Below, in pieces: positions 17,663 to 26,309 of a stretch of DNA of 64,000 nucleotides (the stretch's first letter is position 1; each line of letters begins with the position of its first letter). The notes under the pieces were generated by a model. That model did not search any database. It was not told where the DNA came from and saw only the letters and a list, made by a program, of their open reading frames with translations. Both the position numbers and the translations under genes were made by a program. This stretch comes from Polaribacter sp. (GTDB taxonomy: Bacteria > Bacteroidota > Bacteroidia > Flavobacteriales > Flavobacteriaceae), in contig JALQYN010000065.1 of assembly GCA_023254055.1 (NCBI GenBank), positions 1-64,000 of the forward strand, read 5' to 3'.

Positions 17663-17752
17663 GTCATTGCAAGCCTGCCTATCGGCAGACAGGTTTACGA
17701 AGCAATCTTCGTCTTTTAAGCAGATTACTTCGTCATTCTTCCTCGTAATGAC
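17663..17752. repeat. Dispersed palindromic repeat, family 1 (copy b) with nested palindrome
   Basis: The ends are GTCATTGC and GTAATGAC in inverted orientation, with the internal markers AGCAATCTTC and CGTCATTCTTCCTCG that also occur in copy a. A second palindrome, CCTGCCTATCGGCAGACAGG, is nested in its left arm (17674-17693). It fills the gap between pheS and the next gene. Confidence 0.7.
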
Positions 17753-17777
17753 GAACTTAAAACAAGTTCCAACATAA

Positions 17778-18173
17778 ATGAAAAAAGACATTCAAATTCC
17801 TGAGGTTACCAATGTAGAAATCGCTGTTGTGTATGAATTCAACAATGAATATAAAACAGACGATTGGAATGTGTACATCATCAACAAAAAAGATATTGAT
17901 TTAGAATTGGTGGTCATTGTTTCTCAAGGGTTTAACGACACAAAAGCCACATCAATTTTGCGTAAGAAAATAGACAAACTTCCAGCACATTCTTTTGCTA
18001 AAGTAGAGTTTATTCAGCCAGAATTATTCAAACTTCACAATCGTTTTCATGTTACTTTTTTTGAAGGCAACACCCTACAAGAAAAAACGTTTCTTATTGA
18101 AAAAAACACCGTTAAAGAAGGTGCTTTGCGCATGATTCCTGAGTTAAAAAAACGCGGGATTTTAGCTGAGTAG
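17778..18173 (+). CDS. Conserved hypothetical protein (131 aa)
   Basis: A 131-residue soluble protein with no signal peptide, membrane segment or motif I recognise. It is rich in beta-forming segments and charged residues and starts MKKDIQIPEVTNVEIAVVYE. Its position after pheS is one that similar short proteins occupy in other flavobacteria, where they are sometimes mislabelled as a pheS fragment. Nothing in the sequence resembles a synthetase. Codon use is like that of its neighbours, so I take it as a real gene of unknown function. Confidence 0.7.
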   Translation: MKKDIQIPEVTNVEIAVVYEFNNEYKTDDWNVYIINKKDIDLELVVIVSQGFNDTKATSILRKKIDKLPAHSFAKVEFIQPELFKLHNRFHVTFFEGNTLQEKTFLIEKNTVKEGALRMIPELKKRGILAE

Positions 18174-18180
18174 CTGTTGT

Positions 18181-18235
18181 TCTCGATACATTTTTTATTT
18201 CCACTTGGTTTTAATAAAAAACACTCGAACTGACA
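18181..18235. repeat. Dispersed palindromic repeat, family 2 (half copy b)
   Basis: TCTCGATAC at the left and CACTCGAACTGACA at the right match the right half of the element at 11266-11361. It lies in the convergent gap between the hypothetical gene and the M28 peptidase. Confidence 0.5.
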
Positions 18236-18305
18236 ACGTGACTTTATTCACACTTTATCAATCCGAGTATTTTATAATGTCAGGAAAAAATAAACCTAAA
18301 AATTC

Positions 18306-19610
18306 TTATCTTTTAGGAAGTGTAACTCTCGTTGGAGTATCTACTCCACTAATAATTGTTTTACTACTAATCGCTATTGCTTTGATAATCTCAGCCATAT
18401 TATTCATATCTAACGTACCTATTTCGTCACTTTGTTTGTGGTAATTTGGTTCATCATTTGGCTTTTCATCCATTTTAGATGTTGAAATGGTATGTGCGGG
18501 CACGCCTAATTCTGCTAATGTTGCATTATCGCTACGATAAAATAAATTTTGTTTTGGATATGGGTCTGGTTCAAAACGAAATTTCGATCCCGTTAGGTTT
18601 TTTTGAAGTATTGCTCCCATATCACTTCTTTCGTAGCCCGTAATATACGCACTGTTTGCGCCCCATTTACTGTCGGTTCCAATCATTTCTATATTAAACA
18701 TTGCCATTACTTTGTCTGGATTTAATTGTTGACTAAAATAGCGACTTCCAAAACCTCCAATTTCCTCTGCAGTAAAAGCAACAAAAATTAAAGTTCTTTC
18801 GTTGTTTTTGATTTTGTTAAAATATTTTGCCAACATCATAACCGCAGTTGTTCCGGCAGCATCGTCGTTGGCTCCATTGTAAATACTGTCTTTGTTTTTA
18901 TCTGGTTTTCCAATACCCAAATGATCATAATGGGCACCAAATACTACATATTCATCTTTTTTACTTTTACCTGGAATCACACCAACAACATTCTTTAATT
19001 TTTGTTCTGTAAGGGTATTTTTGATAGTTAGTTTTATAGAAGTTGCTTTTAAGTTTTTAGCCAAAATAAATACTTGAGAAAATTTTGATGGAAATTTTGC
19101 TCTACCCACCAATCTTGGCATTCTTTCGAAGTTCTTTTTGTGAGCTTCATCAATTAAAACAATAATGTTTTCTGCTTTTCTGGTTAATGGAAAAGCCTTT
19201 TGAAAAAAGTTGTCTTCTTTATTAATCACTACAACATTGAAGTCTTTTAGTGATTCTATATTGATTTCTGATGAGGTTGTGTTTGCAACAACATTGTTTG
19301 TATTTAATGATTCGTTTCCAAACTTTCCACTAATTTCTTTTGTTGTTGCCTTCAACATTTTAATGTGTTGGAAATAAGAGTCGTTGTCACCAAAAAAAGC
19401 TAGGCCACTACTTTTAAAATCTGCTGCAATAAAATCTGCCGCTTTGTCAATTCCTGGGGTAAACGTTCTTCGACCCTCCATAGCATCAGAAGACAAAGTT
19501 TTTTCTATGCGTTCTACCTCTTCTGCATTGATAATCTTATCAATACTTTGGGTACAAGAATAAAAACAAGTACTTACTACTACCAATATTAATCCTATTT
19601 TTTTCATCAT
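18306..19610 (-). CDS. M28-family metallopeptidase, lipoprotein
   Basis: A 434-residue secreted zinc peptidase. The signal peptide ends in the lipobox CFYSC (Cys about 19), so it is probably attached to the envelope. The M28 zinc ligands are in FGAHYDHLG (about 223-231), GANDDAAGTTAVM (about 245), the catalytic Glu in FTAEEIGGFGSRYF (about 279), and a later NIEMIGTD. A PA-like insert domain is likely between about 90 and 200. It is expected to act as an aminopeptidase on external peptides. It has its own short leader and converges on the upstream plus-strand gene. Confidence 0.9.
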   Translation of the reverse strand: MMKKIGLILVVVSTCFYSCTQSIDKIINAEEVERIEKTLSSDAMEGRRTFTPGIDKAADFIAADFKSSGLAFFGDNDSYFQHIKMLKATTKEISGKFGNESLNTNNVVANTTSSEINIESLKDFNVVVINKEDNFFQKAFPLTRKAENIIVLIDEAHKKNFERMPRLVGRAKFPSKFSQVFILAKNLKATSIKLTIKNTLTEQKLKNVVGVIPGKSKKDEYVVFGAHYDHLGIGKPDKNKDSIYNGANDDAAGTTAVMMLAKYFNKIKNNERTLIFVAFTAEEIGGFGSRYFSQQLNPDKVMAMFNIEMIGTDSKWGANSAYITGYERSDMGAILQKNLTGSKFRFEPDPYPKQNLFYRSDNATLAELGVPAHTISTSKMDEKPNDEPNYHKQSDEIGTLDMNNMAEIIKAIAISSKTIISGVDTPTRVTLPKR

Positions 19611-19671
19611 GTTCTTTTTTTTAGCCTTTCGGCTTATAGAATATTTAATTATTATTAATCGTTTATTTTAA

Positions 19672-21147
19672 TTATCCCAAAAATCCAATCGCCAAATACA
19701 TCAACGTAGTAATTACACCACCAACCAAGGCATAAGGCATTTGTGTTTTTACGTGGTCTATATGGTCACTTGCAGAGGCCATAGACGAAATAATGGAAGT
19801 GTCTGAAATAGGTGAACAATGGTCTCCAAAAATTCCTCCACCTAGTGTTGCTGCAACTACTATAGTAATATCAGCTCCGTGAATATTTGCCATCGGAATT
19901 GAAATGGCCATCATAATAGCAAATGTTCCCCAAGAGGTTCCTGTAGAAAATGCAATGAACGAACTAATAACAAAAACAACTGCTGGCAATAATTCTGGCG
20001 ATAACCATTCTTTGGTTGCGTTGGCAACATAAACCCCTGTTTCTAACTCTTTACAAGCGTTTCCAATTGCAAATGCCAATAACATCAACAACGCTAAAGG
20101 CATCAACTCACTAATTCCTTTTAAGGTTAAATCAACTGCTTCTTTTGGTTTCATAATTCCTTGAATGAAATACATAATCATGGCTACTAATAAAGAAGTA
20201 ATAACCGCGTATAAAACAGAAGATGAACCTGAGCCTTGACCAATTGCTTGAGAAGCATGGTTAAAAACCGAAGTAGATGATTCTACACTACTCCATCCGG
20301 TAAAAATTAAGTTGATGGGCATCATTAAAACCATTACTAATAATGGCACAATCATATTGTATGCTTTGGCTTTGATTCCTTCTTTTGGCGGAAAAGAGGT
20401 AACTGCATCAGAAACCATGGGTTTTGAACCTTCGTTCATTAACAAGCCCGTTTCTTTAGTTCTCTGTTCTGCTTTTTTCATAGCGCCCCAATCTTTTTTG
20501 GTAAGAATTACTATAAAAACAATAGCAATTGCCAATATTGGATAAAAGTTATACTTGATGGAAGACATCATTACAGAAAATGGTTTGTCTATTCCTTGTG
20601 TTAGTAATAATCCCATGATAAAAGCTCCCCAAGCATTAAACGGAATTAATATGGATGCTGGTGCTGAACTTGAATCTGCTATATAAGCTAATTTTTCTCT
20701 TGGTATTTTTAATTTATCAAAAACCGGTCTGTATAAAGTCCCAACCGTTAATGAGCTAATGCTTGTTTCTACAAACAACAACAATCCTGTAATCATTGCA
20801 ATTACCTGGATCATTACCCTACTATAACCTGCTTGTTTTTTCTCTAATTTTACAATTAGTTTATTTAAAATATTGATAAAACCTTCAACACCTCTTGAAA
20901 ACTGAATGAATATTAATAATGCTCCAACTAAAGCACTAAACATAATGGTTCTTGTACTTCCTTTGTCTTGAAAAACATCAACCATTCCTTCTATCATTGC
21001 CAATGTGCCGTCTAACGGATTCCATCCTTTGATAATTAACCAAGAAAACCAAATTCCGAATAACAAAGCAATATAAACTTGCTTTGTTCTTAGTGCTAAA
21101 ATAATTGCAACAATCGGTGGAATTACCGAAAGAAAACCATACTCCAT
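19672..21147 (-). CDS. Na+/H+ antiporter, NhaC family
   Basis: A 491-residue inner-membrane protein with about 11-12 hydrophobic segments. The membrane-embedded TSISSLTVGTLYRP region is near 128, PASILIPFNAWGAF near 158, and FSTGTSWGTFAIMM near 403. The C-terminal GGGIFGDHCSPISDTS (about 431) is the hallmark of the NhaC group. It exchanges sodium for protons, fitting a marine lifestyle. Length is typical. The M28 peptidase starts 62 bases downstream in the same direction. Confidence 0.9.
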   Translation of the reverse strand: MEYGFLSVIPPIVAIILALRTKQVYIALLFGIWFSWLIIKGWNPLDGTLAMIEGMVDVFQDKGSTRTIMFSALVGALLIFIQFSRGVEGFINILNKLIVKLEKKQAGYSRVMIQVIAMITGLLLFVETSISSLTVGTLYRPVFDKLKIPREKLAYIADSSSAPASILIPFNAWGAFIMGLLLTQGIDKPFSVMMSSIKYNFYPILAIAIVFIVILTKKDWGAMKKAEQRTKETGLLMNEGSKPMVSDAVTSFPPKEGIKAKAYNMIVPLLVMVLMMPINLIFTGWSSVESSTSVFNHASQAIGQGSGSSSVLYAVITSLLVAMIMYFIQGIMKPKEAVDLTLKGISELMPLALLMLLAFAIGNACKELETGVYVANATKEWLSPELLPAVVFVISSFIAFSTGTSWGTFAIMMAISIPMANIHGADITIVVAATLGGGIFGDHCSPISDTSIISSMASASDHIDHVKTQMPYALVGGVITTLMYLAIGFLG

Positions 21148-21250
21148 AAAAACTGTTTTTATTAATTTTTTTTTAAAGATACTAATTAAAACAAAATCTA
21201 TGTTCTTTTGAAGTTTATTCCTATTTTTATTATCTAATCCTAATTGTACA

Positions 21251-21793
21251 ATGGCAAAGTTTTATACCTCAATTACTAAAAGAGTTCAGCAATTTATTGA
21301 AAAACAAAAGGTGTTTTTTGTAGCAACTGCTCCAGAAAACGGAAGAATAAATATATCTCCTAAGGGAATGGATTCTTTTAGAGTGATGAATGAAAACCGT
21401 GTTTTGTGGTTAAATGTTACTGGAAGCGGAAATGAAACAGCGGCACATTTATTAGAAAAAAACAGAATAACCATCATGTTTTGTTCTTTTGAAGGTGATC
21501 CAAATATTTTACGTTTGTATGGAAAAGGAAAGGAAATCAAAGAAACAGATCCTAATTGGAACGAAGTTATTTCGTTATTTCCAGAAACCCCTGGAACAAG
21601 GCAAATTTTTGATATTTCAATAGAATCTGTGCAAACTTCTTGTGGAATGTCTATTCCGTTTTTTGAATATAAAGGAGAGCGAGAAGAATTAAATGATTGG
21701 GCGGCTAAAAAAGGCAAAGACGGAATTAAAGACTATTGGGAGGCAAAAAACCAAACAAGTATTGATGGTTTGCCAACACATATTTTAAATTAG
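21251..21793 (+). CDS. Pyridoxamine 5'-phosphate oxidase family protein
   Basis: A 180-residue split-barrel flavoprotein-like protein. The FMN-fold strand FVATAPENGRINISPKGMDSF (seen as ATAPENGRINISPKG) is near residues 24-40, followed by LWLNVTGSGNETAAHLLE. This is the group of PNPOx-like proteins that reduce or oxidise small molecules with FMN or F420, distinct from PdxH. The substrate is unknown. The end overlaps the convergent MFS transporter by 9 bases. Confidence 0.83.
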   Translation: MAKFYTSITKRVQQFIEKQKVFFVATAPENGRINISPKGMDSFRVMNENRVLWLNVTGSGNETAAHLLEKNRITIMFCSFEGDPNILRLYGKGKEIKETDPNWNEVISLFPETPGTRQIFDISIESVQTSCGMSIPFFEYKGEREELNDWAAKKGKDGIKDYWEAKNQTSIDGLPTHILN

Positions 21794-23068
21794 CGACTCT
21801 TCTTTTTCGTGTTCTTCTAAATCTTTCCTTAAATCCAGTGCTCTGAAAGAAGGTGAAACAATACCTGTGGTAATAACCGTTATTAAAGTCATTGTACCTC
21901 CAAAAACAACCGCTGTTACGGTTCCCATTAATTTCGCTGTAAAACCACTTTCAAAAGCACCAAGTTCGTTTGATGAACCCACAAACATAGAGTTTACGGA
22001 TGAAACTCTTCCTCTCATGTGATCTGGTGTTTTCAATTGTAAAATTGTTTGCCTAATTACCATAGAAATTCCGTCTGTAACTCCGCTAAAAAATAGTGCA
22101 AGCAATGAAACCCAAAATATTGTTGACAACCCAAAGACGATAATACAAACCCCAAAACCAAAGATTGCAAAAAGCAGTTTTTTTCCTGCGTTTTTACTAA
22201 TTGGAATATAGGCCGTAATAAACATTGTTAAGAATGCGCCAATTGCAGGGGCCGCTCTTAAAGCACCAAATCCTTGTGGGCCAACTTTTAAAATATCTTG
22301 TGCATAAATAGGCAATAAGGCAACTGCTCCTCCAAACAAAACCGAAACCATATCTAGCGTAATCGCTCCAAAAATTGCTTTTGTTTTATACACAAATTGA
22401 ATTCCTTCTTTTAAGCTTTGAAAAATAGGTTCTCCAATTTTGGGATTTAATATGGGTTTTTTTCTAATTAAAAAAACCAACCCAAAAGAAAAGATAACGA
22501 GGAAAAAAACAATAGACAATGACCAATGGACTCCAATCCATAAAATAGAAAAACCTGCAAAAGCCGGCCCTAAAACAGAGGCCATTTGCCAGGTAGAACT
22601 GCTCCATGTTGCTGCGTTTGGATATAATTTTTTAGGGACTATTAAGGCTATTAATGAAAATACTGTTGGACTAAAAAAAGCTCGTAAAAATCCACCAAAA
22701 AAAACCAACCCATAAATGGAGTATAAAACTGTTTTTGTTGACCAATCTGAAACAATTGTTGGCCATGTCAATAGAAACAATCCTAGGCTTATTATTGAAA
22801 ACAACCCAATACATAACGCAAATAAATTTCGTTTTTCTTTTTGATCTACAATATGACCTGCAAACAACGCCATTGAAACAGCCGGTATCACTTCCATAAG
22901 TCCGATCATTCCTAATGATAAAGGGTTTTTGGTTATACTATAAACTTGCCATTCTATAATGATAAACTGCATTGACCAACCAAAAATCAACACAAACCTT
23001 ATGATTAAAAAAATATTGAATTCTTTAATCCGCAAAGCCGCGTAAGGATCTTTTTTTACTCTTTGCAC
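21785..23068 (-). CDS. MFS transporter
   Basis: A 427-residue major facilitator protein with about 12 membrane segments, beginning FLIIRFVLIFGWSMQF near residue 14. The loop 2-3 motif GHIVDQKEKRNLF (about 71) is the MFS signature. It resembles the enterobactin exporter-like / MFS_3 group, but substrate is not predictable. It begins with GTG at 23068, 4 bases after the ACT-protein stop, so it is co-transcribed with it. Confidence 0.87.
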   Translation of the reverse strand: MQRVKKDPYAALRIKEFNIFLIIRFVLIFGWSMQFIIIEWQVYSITKNPLSLGMIGLMEVIPAVSMALFAGHIVDQKEKRNLFALCIGLFSIISLGLFLLTWPTIVSDWSTKTVLYSIYGLVFFGGFLRAFFSPTVFSLIALIVPKKLYPNAATWSSSTWQMASVLGPAFAGFSILWIGVHWSLSIVFFLVIFSFGLVFLIRKKPILNPKIGEPIFQSLKEGIQFVYKTKAIFGAITLDMVSVLFGGAVALLPIYAQDILKVGPQGFGALRAAPAIGAFLTMFITAYIPISKNAGKKLLFAIFGFGVCIIVFGLSTIFWVSLLALFFSGVTDGISMVIRQTILQLKTPDHMRGRVSSVNSMFVGSSNELGAFESGFTAKLMGTVTAVVFGGTMTLITVITTGIVSPSFRALDLRKDLEEHEKEESLI

Positions 23069-23072
23069 AACG

Positions 23073-23732
23073 TTAGTTCAGCTTTAAATCCATTAAAATA
23101 GCAAACGTTTCGTTAACGTCTTCTTCTTTTACCACAATGGTCATTTCATGGGTTGTAGAAATGATTTCTTGTAACGGAATATTTGCCCAAGCTAACTGCT
23201 TTAAAATAAAGTAATAAACACCTGATTGATCTAAATTGTCTTTTGGTAATTTAATAGTAATTGAAGCCAAGTCTAAAACACTATGAATGAGTGTTTCGTT
23301 TTTAAAAATATCCACTACATACTGCTGAAGATTTTTACTTATTACAATATTACTTTCAAAAATTCCTTGAGAAACCGTTAAAAAATAATCATTATTGTCT
23401 GATGCTTTGCTTAACAGTTTCGCAATTTCTTTTAATAAAGAAGGGGTGTTTTTAAACGTAAAATCACATAAATCTGACCGAACAATAAAGTCTCCTAAAT
23501 TTGAAGCTAGTTTTTTTATGTTTCTTCTAATGCGTAATTCGTTTGCTGGTGATAAGCGATTTATTGCCATCATTACAGCCCCTATTTTTATTTCTTTTTT
23601 TAATAATTCAGAAACTTCTGGTAAAATAATTCTAGCTAAAGAAGATACATTAATTAGCTTTTCATTCAGCGCCTCTTCAATAAAAGGTGTTTTACGTATT
23701 GTGCTTTCTACAGCTTCTTGGATTGTTTTCAT
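23073..23732 (-). CDS. Stand-alone ACT-domain protein, possible regulator of amino acid metabolism
   Basis: A 219-residue protein beginning MKTIQEAVESTIRKTPFIEE. The N-terminal about 70 residues are helical. The remainder looks like paired ACT domains, most clearly GVYYFILKQLAWANIPLQ followed by TIVVKEEDVNETFAIL, as in the regulatory half of aspartate kinases. It has no kinase or catalytic domain. The frame is open to 23873, but I start at 23732 because the upstream part is low-complexity and runs into the lysC leader. It is divergent from aspartate kinase (lysC), so a regulatory link is plausible but unproven. Confidence 0.7.
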   Translation of the reverse strand: MKTIQEAVESTIRKTPFIEEALNEKLINVSSLARIILPEVSELLKKEIKIGAVMMAINRLSPANELRIRRNIKKLASNLGDFIVRSDLCDFTFKNTPSLLKEIAKLLSKASDNNDYFLTVSQGIFESNIVISKNLQQYVVDIFKNETLIHSVLDLASITIKLPKDNLDQSGVYYFILKQLAWANIPLQEIISTTHEMTIVVKEEDVNETFAILMDLKLN

Positions 23733-23830
23733 TTTGTTTAATTTTAAACACTCTGTTATAATATGTAAATATATTAAATAAATTTGTTGTTGTTTGTGTT
23801 TCGTTGTTTTTTTGTTCAAAAAAGAACTAA

Positions 23831-25174
23831 ATGATTGTTTTAAAATTTGGAGGAACTTCTGTTGGGAGTGCAAAAAACATTAAAAAAGTTGTTGAAATAA
23901 TTTCAAGAAACAGGGCCTCAAAAATTGTTGTACTGTCTGCTGTTTCTGGCACAACCAATTCGTTATTAGCGATTGCGAAAGCAATTAAGAACAATCAATT
24001 AATTGAAGGTTTAGAATTAATAAAGCTTTTAGAAAAAGAATATCTGCTTATAATATCAGAGTTGTTTGCAACCAACCACTATAAAAACAAAGCGTTAAAG
24101 TTTGTTTTAGAGAAGTTTAATGATCTTAAAAATTTGTCAAACGAGACTGTAAATTTAGAAAACAGCATTGTTGCCCAAGGGGAAATTTTATCTACGAACC
24201 TAGTGCAATTGTTTTTAGAAGAGTCTAACATTTCTTCTTCCTTTATTTCTGCTCTTGATTTTATGATTGTTGATGAAGAAGGTGAGCCTGTTGTTTCAAA
24301 AATAAAGGAAAAACTCTGTCCAATTATTAACAAAAACCAAGCAGGTAATACTTGGATTACGCAAGGTTTTATTTGTAGAAACAATAATGGGGCAATTGAT
24401 AATTTAAAGCGAGGGGGAAGTGATTATACGGCTTCATTAATTGGTGCCGCAATAGATGCAGTTGAAATTCAAATTTGGACAGATATTAATGGAATGCATA
24501 ATAACGATCCTCGGTTTGTAGAAAACACTTTTTCTATAAGAGAAATCTCTTTTGATGAAGCTGCAGAGCTGGCTTATTTTGGGGCAAAAATATTACATCC
24601 ACAGAGTTTAATTCCTGCAAAAGAGAACAACATTCCTGTGTTGTTAAAAAATACGTTTAGCCCTTTTTCTGAAGGAACAATTATTAAAAATAAAACGGTA
24701 AATAAAGGGATTACAGCAATTGCGGCCAAAGACGGAATTACAGCAATTAAAATAAAATCATTCCGCATGTTGATGGCTTATGGATTTCTTAAAAAGGTTT
24801 TTGAGGTCTTTGAAAATAATCAAACAGCCATTGATATGATTACAACATCAGAAGTTGCGGTTTCATTGACAATAGATAATTGTTCTAAAATTACCTCAAT
24901 TGTTTCAGAATTAGAAAACTACGGAAAAGTAGAGGTAGAAAACAATTTAAGTATAATTTGTGTTGCGGGAGATTTTTCTCAAAATAGTGAGGGGGTAAGT
25001 GCGCAAGTTGTTAACTCTTTAAAAGATATTCCTATTAGAATGATTTCTTATGGTGGTAGCAATTACAATATTTCTCTTTTAGTAAATAGCAACGATAAAA
25101 TAGCAGCGCTCAATTCTTTAAACTCTGGCTTGTTTAAAAATGGTGTTGGTTTTCAGAAGCAATTGGTTGGTTAG
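23831..25174 (+). CDS. lysC: Aspartate kinase
   Basis: A 447-residue monofunctional aspartate kinase, the first step of the aspartate family pathway. The N-terminal motif is VLKFGGTSVGSAKNI (about 3-17). The kinase core has RGGSDYTASLIGAA near 197 and WTDINGMHNNDPR near 219. The tail from about 300 carries two ACT domains that normally bind lysine or threonine. No homoserine dehydrogenase domain is fused. It diverges from the ACT-domain protein gene across a 98-base gap. Confidence 0.93.
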   Translation: MIVLKFGGTSVGSAKNIKKVVEIISRNRASKIVVLSAVSGTTNSLLAIAKAIKNNQLIEGLELIKLLEKEYLLIISELFATNHYKNKALKFVLEKFNDLKNLSNETVNLENSIVAQGEILSTNLVQLFLEESNISSSFISALDFMIVDEEGEPVVSKIKEKLCPIINKNQAGNTWITQGFICRNNNGAIDNLKRGGSDYTASLIGAAIDAVEIQIWTDINGMHNNDPRFVENTFSIREISFDEAAELAYFGAKILHPQSLIPAKENNIPVLLKNTFSPFSEGTIIKNKTVNKGITAIAAKDGITAIKIKSFRMLMAYGFLKKVFEVFENNQTAIDMITTSEVAVSLTIDNCSKITSIVSELENYGKVEVENNLSIICVAGDFSQNSEGVSAQVVNSLKDIPIRMISYGGSNYNISLLVNSNDKIAALNSLNSGLFKNGVGFQKQLVG

Positions 25175-25220
25175 GAGATTAAACTAACAAGATGGTTTTT
25201 TAGTTATTAAATGTAAACAA

Positions 25221-26216
25221 CTAATTTAATTTATGAGTTAGTTTTTCAAACTGATCTTTTGCTTCTTTTCCGTTGTATAAGACATTAAAAACCGCGTCGA
25301 TTATTGGTGTTTTTGCACCGTTTTTTTCGTTGATTTCATATGCACTTTTTGTTGCATAGTATCCTTCTGCAACCATACTCATTTCCATCATAGCTGATTT
25401 AACAGTATATCCTTTGCCAATCATGTTTCCAAACAATCTATTTCTACTAAATGTCGAATAACCAGTTACTAATAAGTCTCCTAAATAGGCTGAGTTATTA
25501 ATATTTCGCTTCATTTTGTGAACTTTTTTAATAAAGCGCTTCATTTCTCTAATTGCATTGCTCATTAATACCGATTGAAAATTGTCTCCATACCCTAAGC
25601 CATGTGCAATTCCTGCTGCAATAGCGTATATGTTTTTTAACATTGCTGCATATTCTGTACCTATTATGTCATCAGAAATTTTCGTTTTTATGTAGCTGCT
25701 TTCAATAAACTTGCTTAACATTTTTGCTTTTTCTTGATCTTGACACGCTAATGTTAAATAGGACAAACGTTCCATTGCAACTTCCTCTGCATGACATGGT
25801 CCGGTTATCACTCCTATATTTTCCAAAGGAATTTTATACGTTTCATGAAAATGCTCTCCAATAATTAATCCTGTTTCTGGAACGATTCCTTTAATCGCAG
25901 AAAAGATTATTTTTCCTTCTAAGGATGTGGTTATTTTATCTAGTTCGGTTTTTAAAAATGCAGAAGGTATAACAAAAATTAAAACAGCATAATTGTTTAC
26001 AAAGTAATTTATATCGTTAGAAAGGTCTAATTTCTCTGGTTTTAGCTCTGCAGAACTTAAATAATTTGGGTTGTTATTGTTCTTTTTAATGTGCTCAATT
26101 GCATAAGCGCTTCTCATATACCAACCAACTCTGTCTAAGTTTTCGGTTAGCATTTTTACAATCGCGGTTGCCCAACTTCCTCCTCCAAAAACGGCTATTT
26201 TAGGGTTTGAATTCAT
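25221..26216 (-). CDS. gpsA: Glycerol-3-phosphate dehydrogenase [NAD(P)+]
   Basis: A 331-residue enzyme that makes sn-glycerol 3-phosphate for phospholipids. The Rossmann loop is AVFGGGSWATAIVKML (about 7-22). IFSAIKGIVPE marks the middle and the catalytic Lys lies in TEYAAMLKNIYAIAAGIAHGL (seen as YAAMLKNIYAIAAG). Longer in-frame starts exist at 26228 (ATG) and 26240 (TTG). The TTG falls inside the -7 box, so I start at MNSNPKIAVFGG, which also matches the family's N-terminus. Confidence 0.92.
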   Translation of the reverse strand: MNSNPKIAVFGGGSWATAIVKMLTENLDRVGWYMRSAYAIEHIKKNNNNPNYLSSAELKPEKLDLSNDINYFVNNYAVLIFVIPSAFLKTELDKITTSLEGKIIFSAIKGIVPETGLIIGEHFHETYKIPLENIGVITGPCHAEEVAMERLSYLTLACQDQEKAKMLSKFIESSYIKTKISDDIIGTEYAAMLKNIYAIAAGIAHGLGYGDNFQSVLMSNAIREMKRFIKKVHKMKRNINNSAYLGDLLVTGYSTFSRNRLFGNMIGKGYTVKSAMMEMSMVAEGYYATKSAYEINEKNGAKTPIIDAVFNVLYNGKEAKDQFEKLTHKLN

Positions 26217-26237
26217 ATTTACATTCATTAAAGAGCT

Positions 26238-26245
26238 CAAATGTA
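26238..26245 (-). promoter_or_regulatory. -7 promoter box of gpsA
   Basis: The minus strand reads TACATTTG, about 21 bases before the chosen gpsA start. It contains the TTG that opens the longest frame. Confidence 0.55.
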
Positions 26246-26285
26246 ATAAAACAAAGTTCTATCGCACAAAACTTGCGGTAATTAT

Positions 26286-26293
26286 TATATTTG
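26286..26293 (+). promoter_or_regulatory. -7 promoter box of the flippase gene
   Basis: TATATTTG ends 16 bases before the TTG start at 26310, giving a predicted leader of only about ten bases. Confidence 0.6.
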
Positions 26294-26309
26294 TACAAGA
26301 CTTTTTCTT

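Noticed and set aside
23733-23873. Longer N-terminus for the ACT protein
   Set aside because: The stretch is Lys/Gln-rich and runs into the lysC leader; the conserved part begins at MKTIQEAVES.
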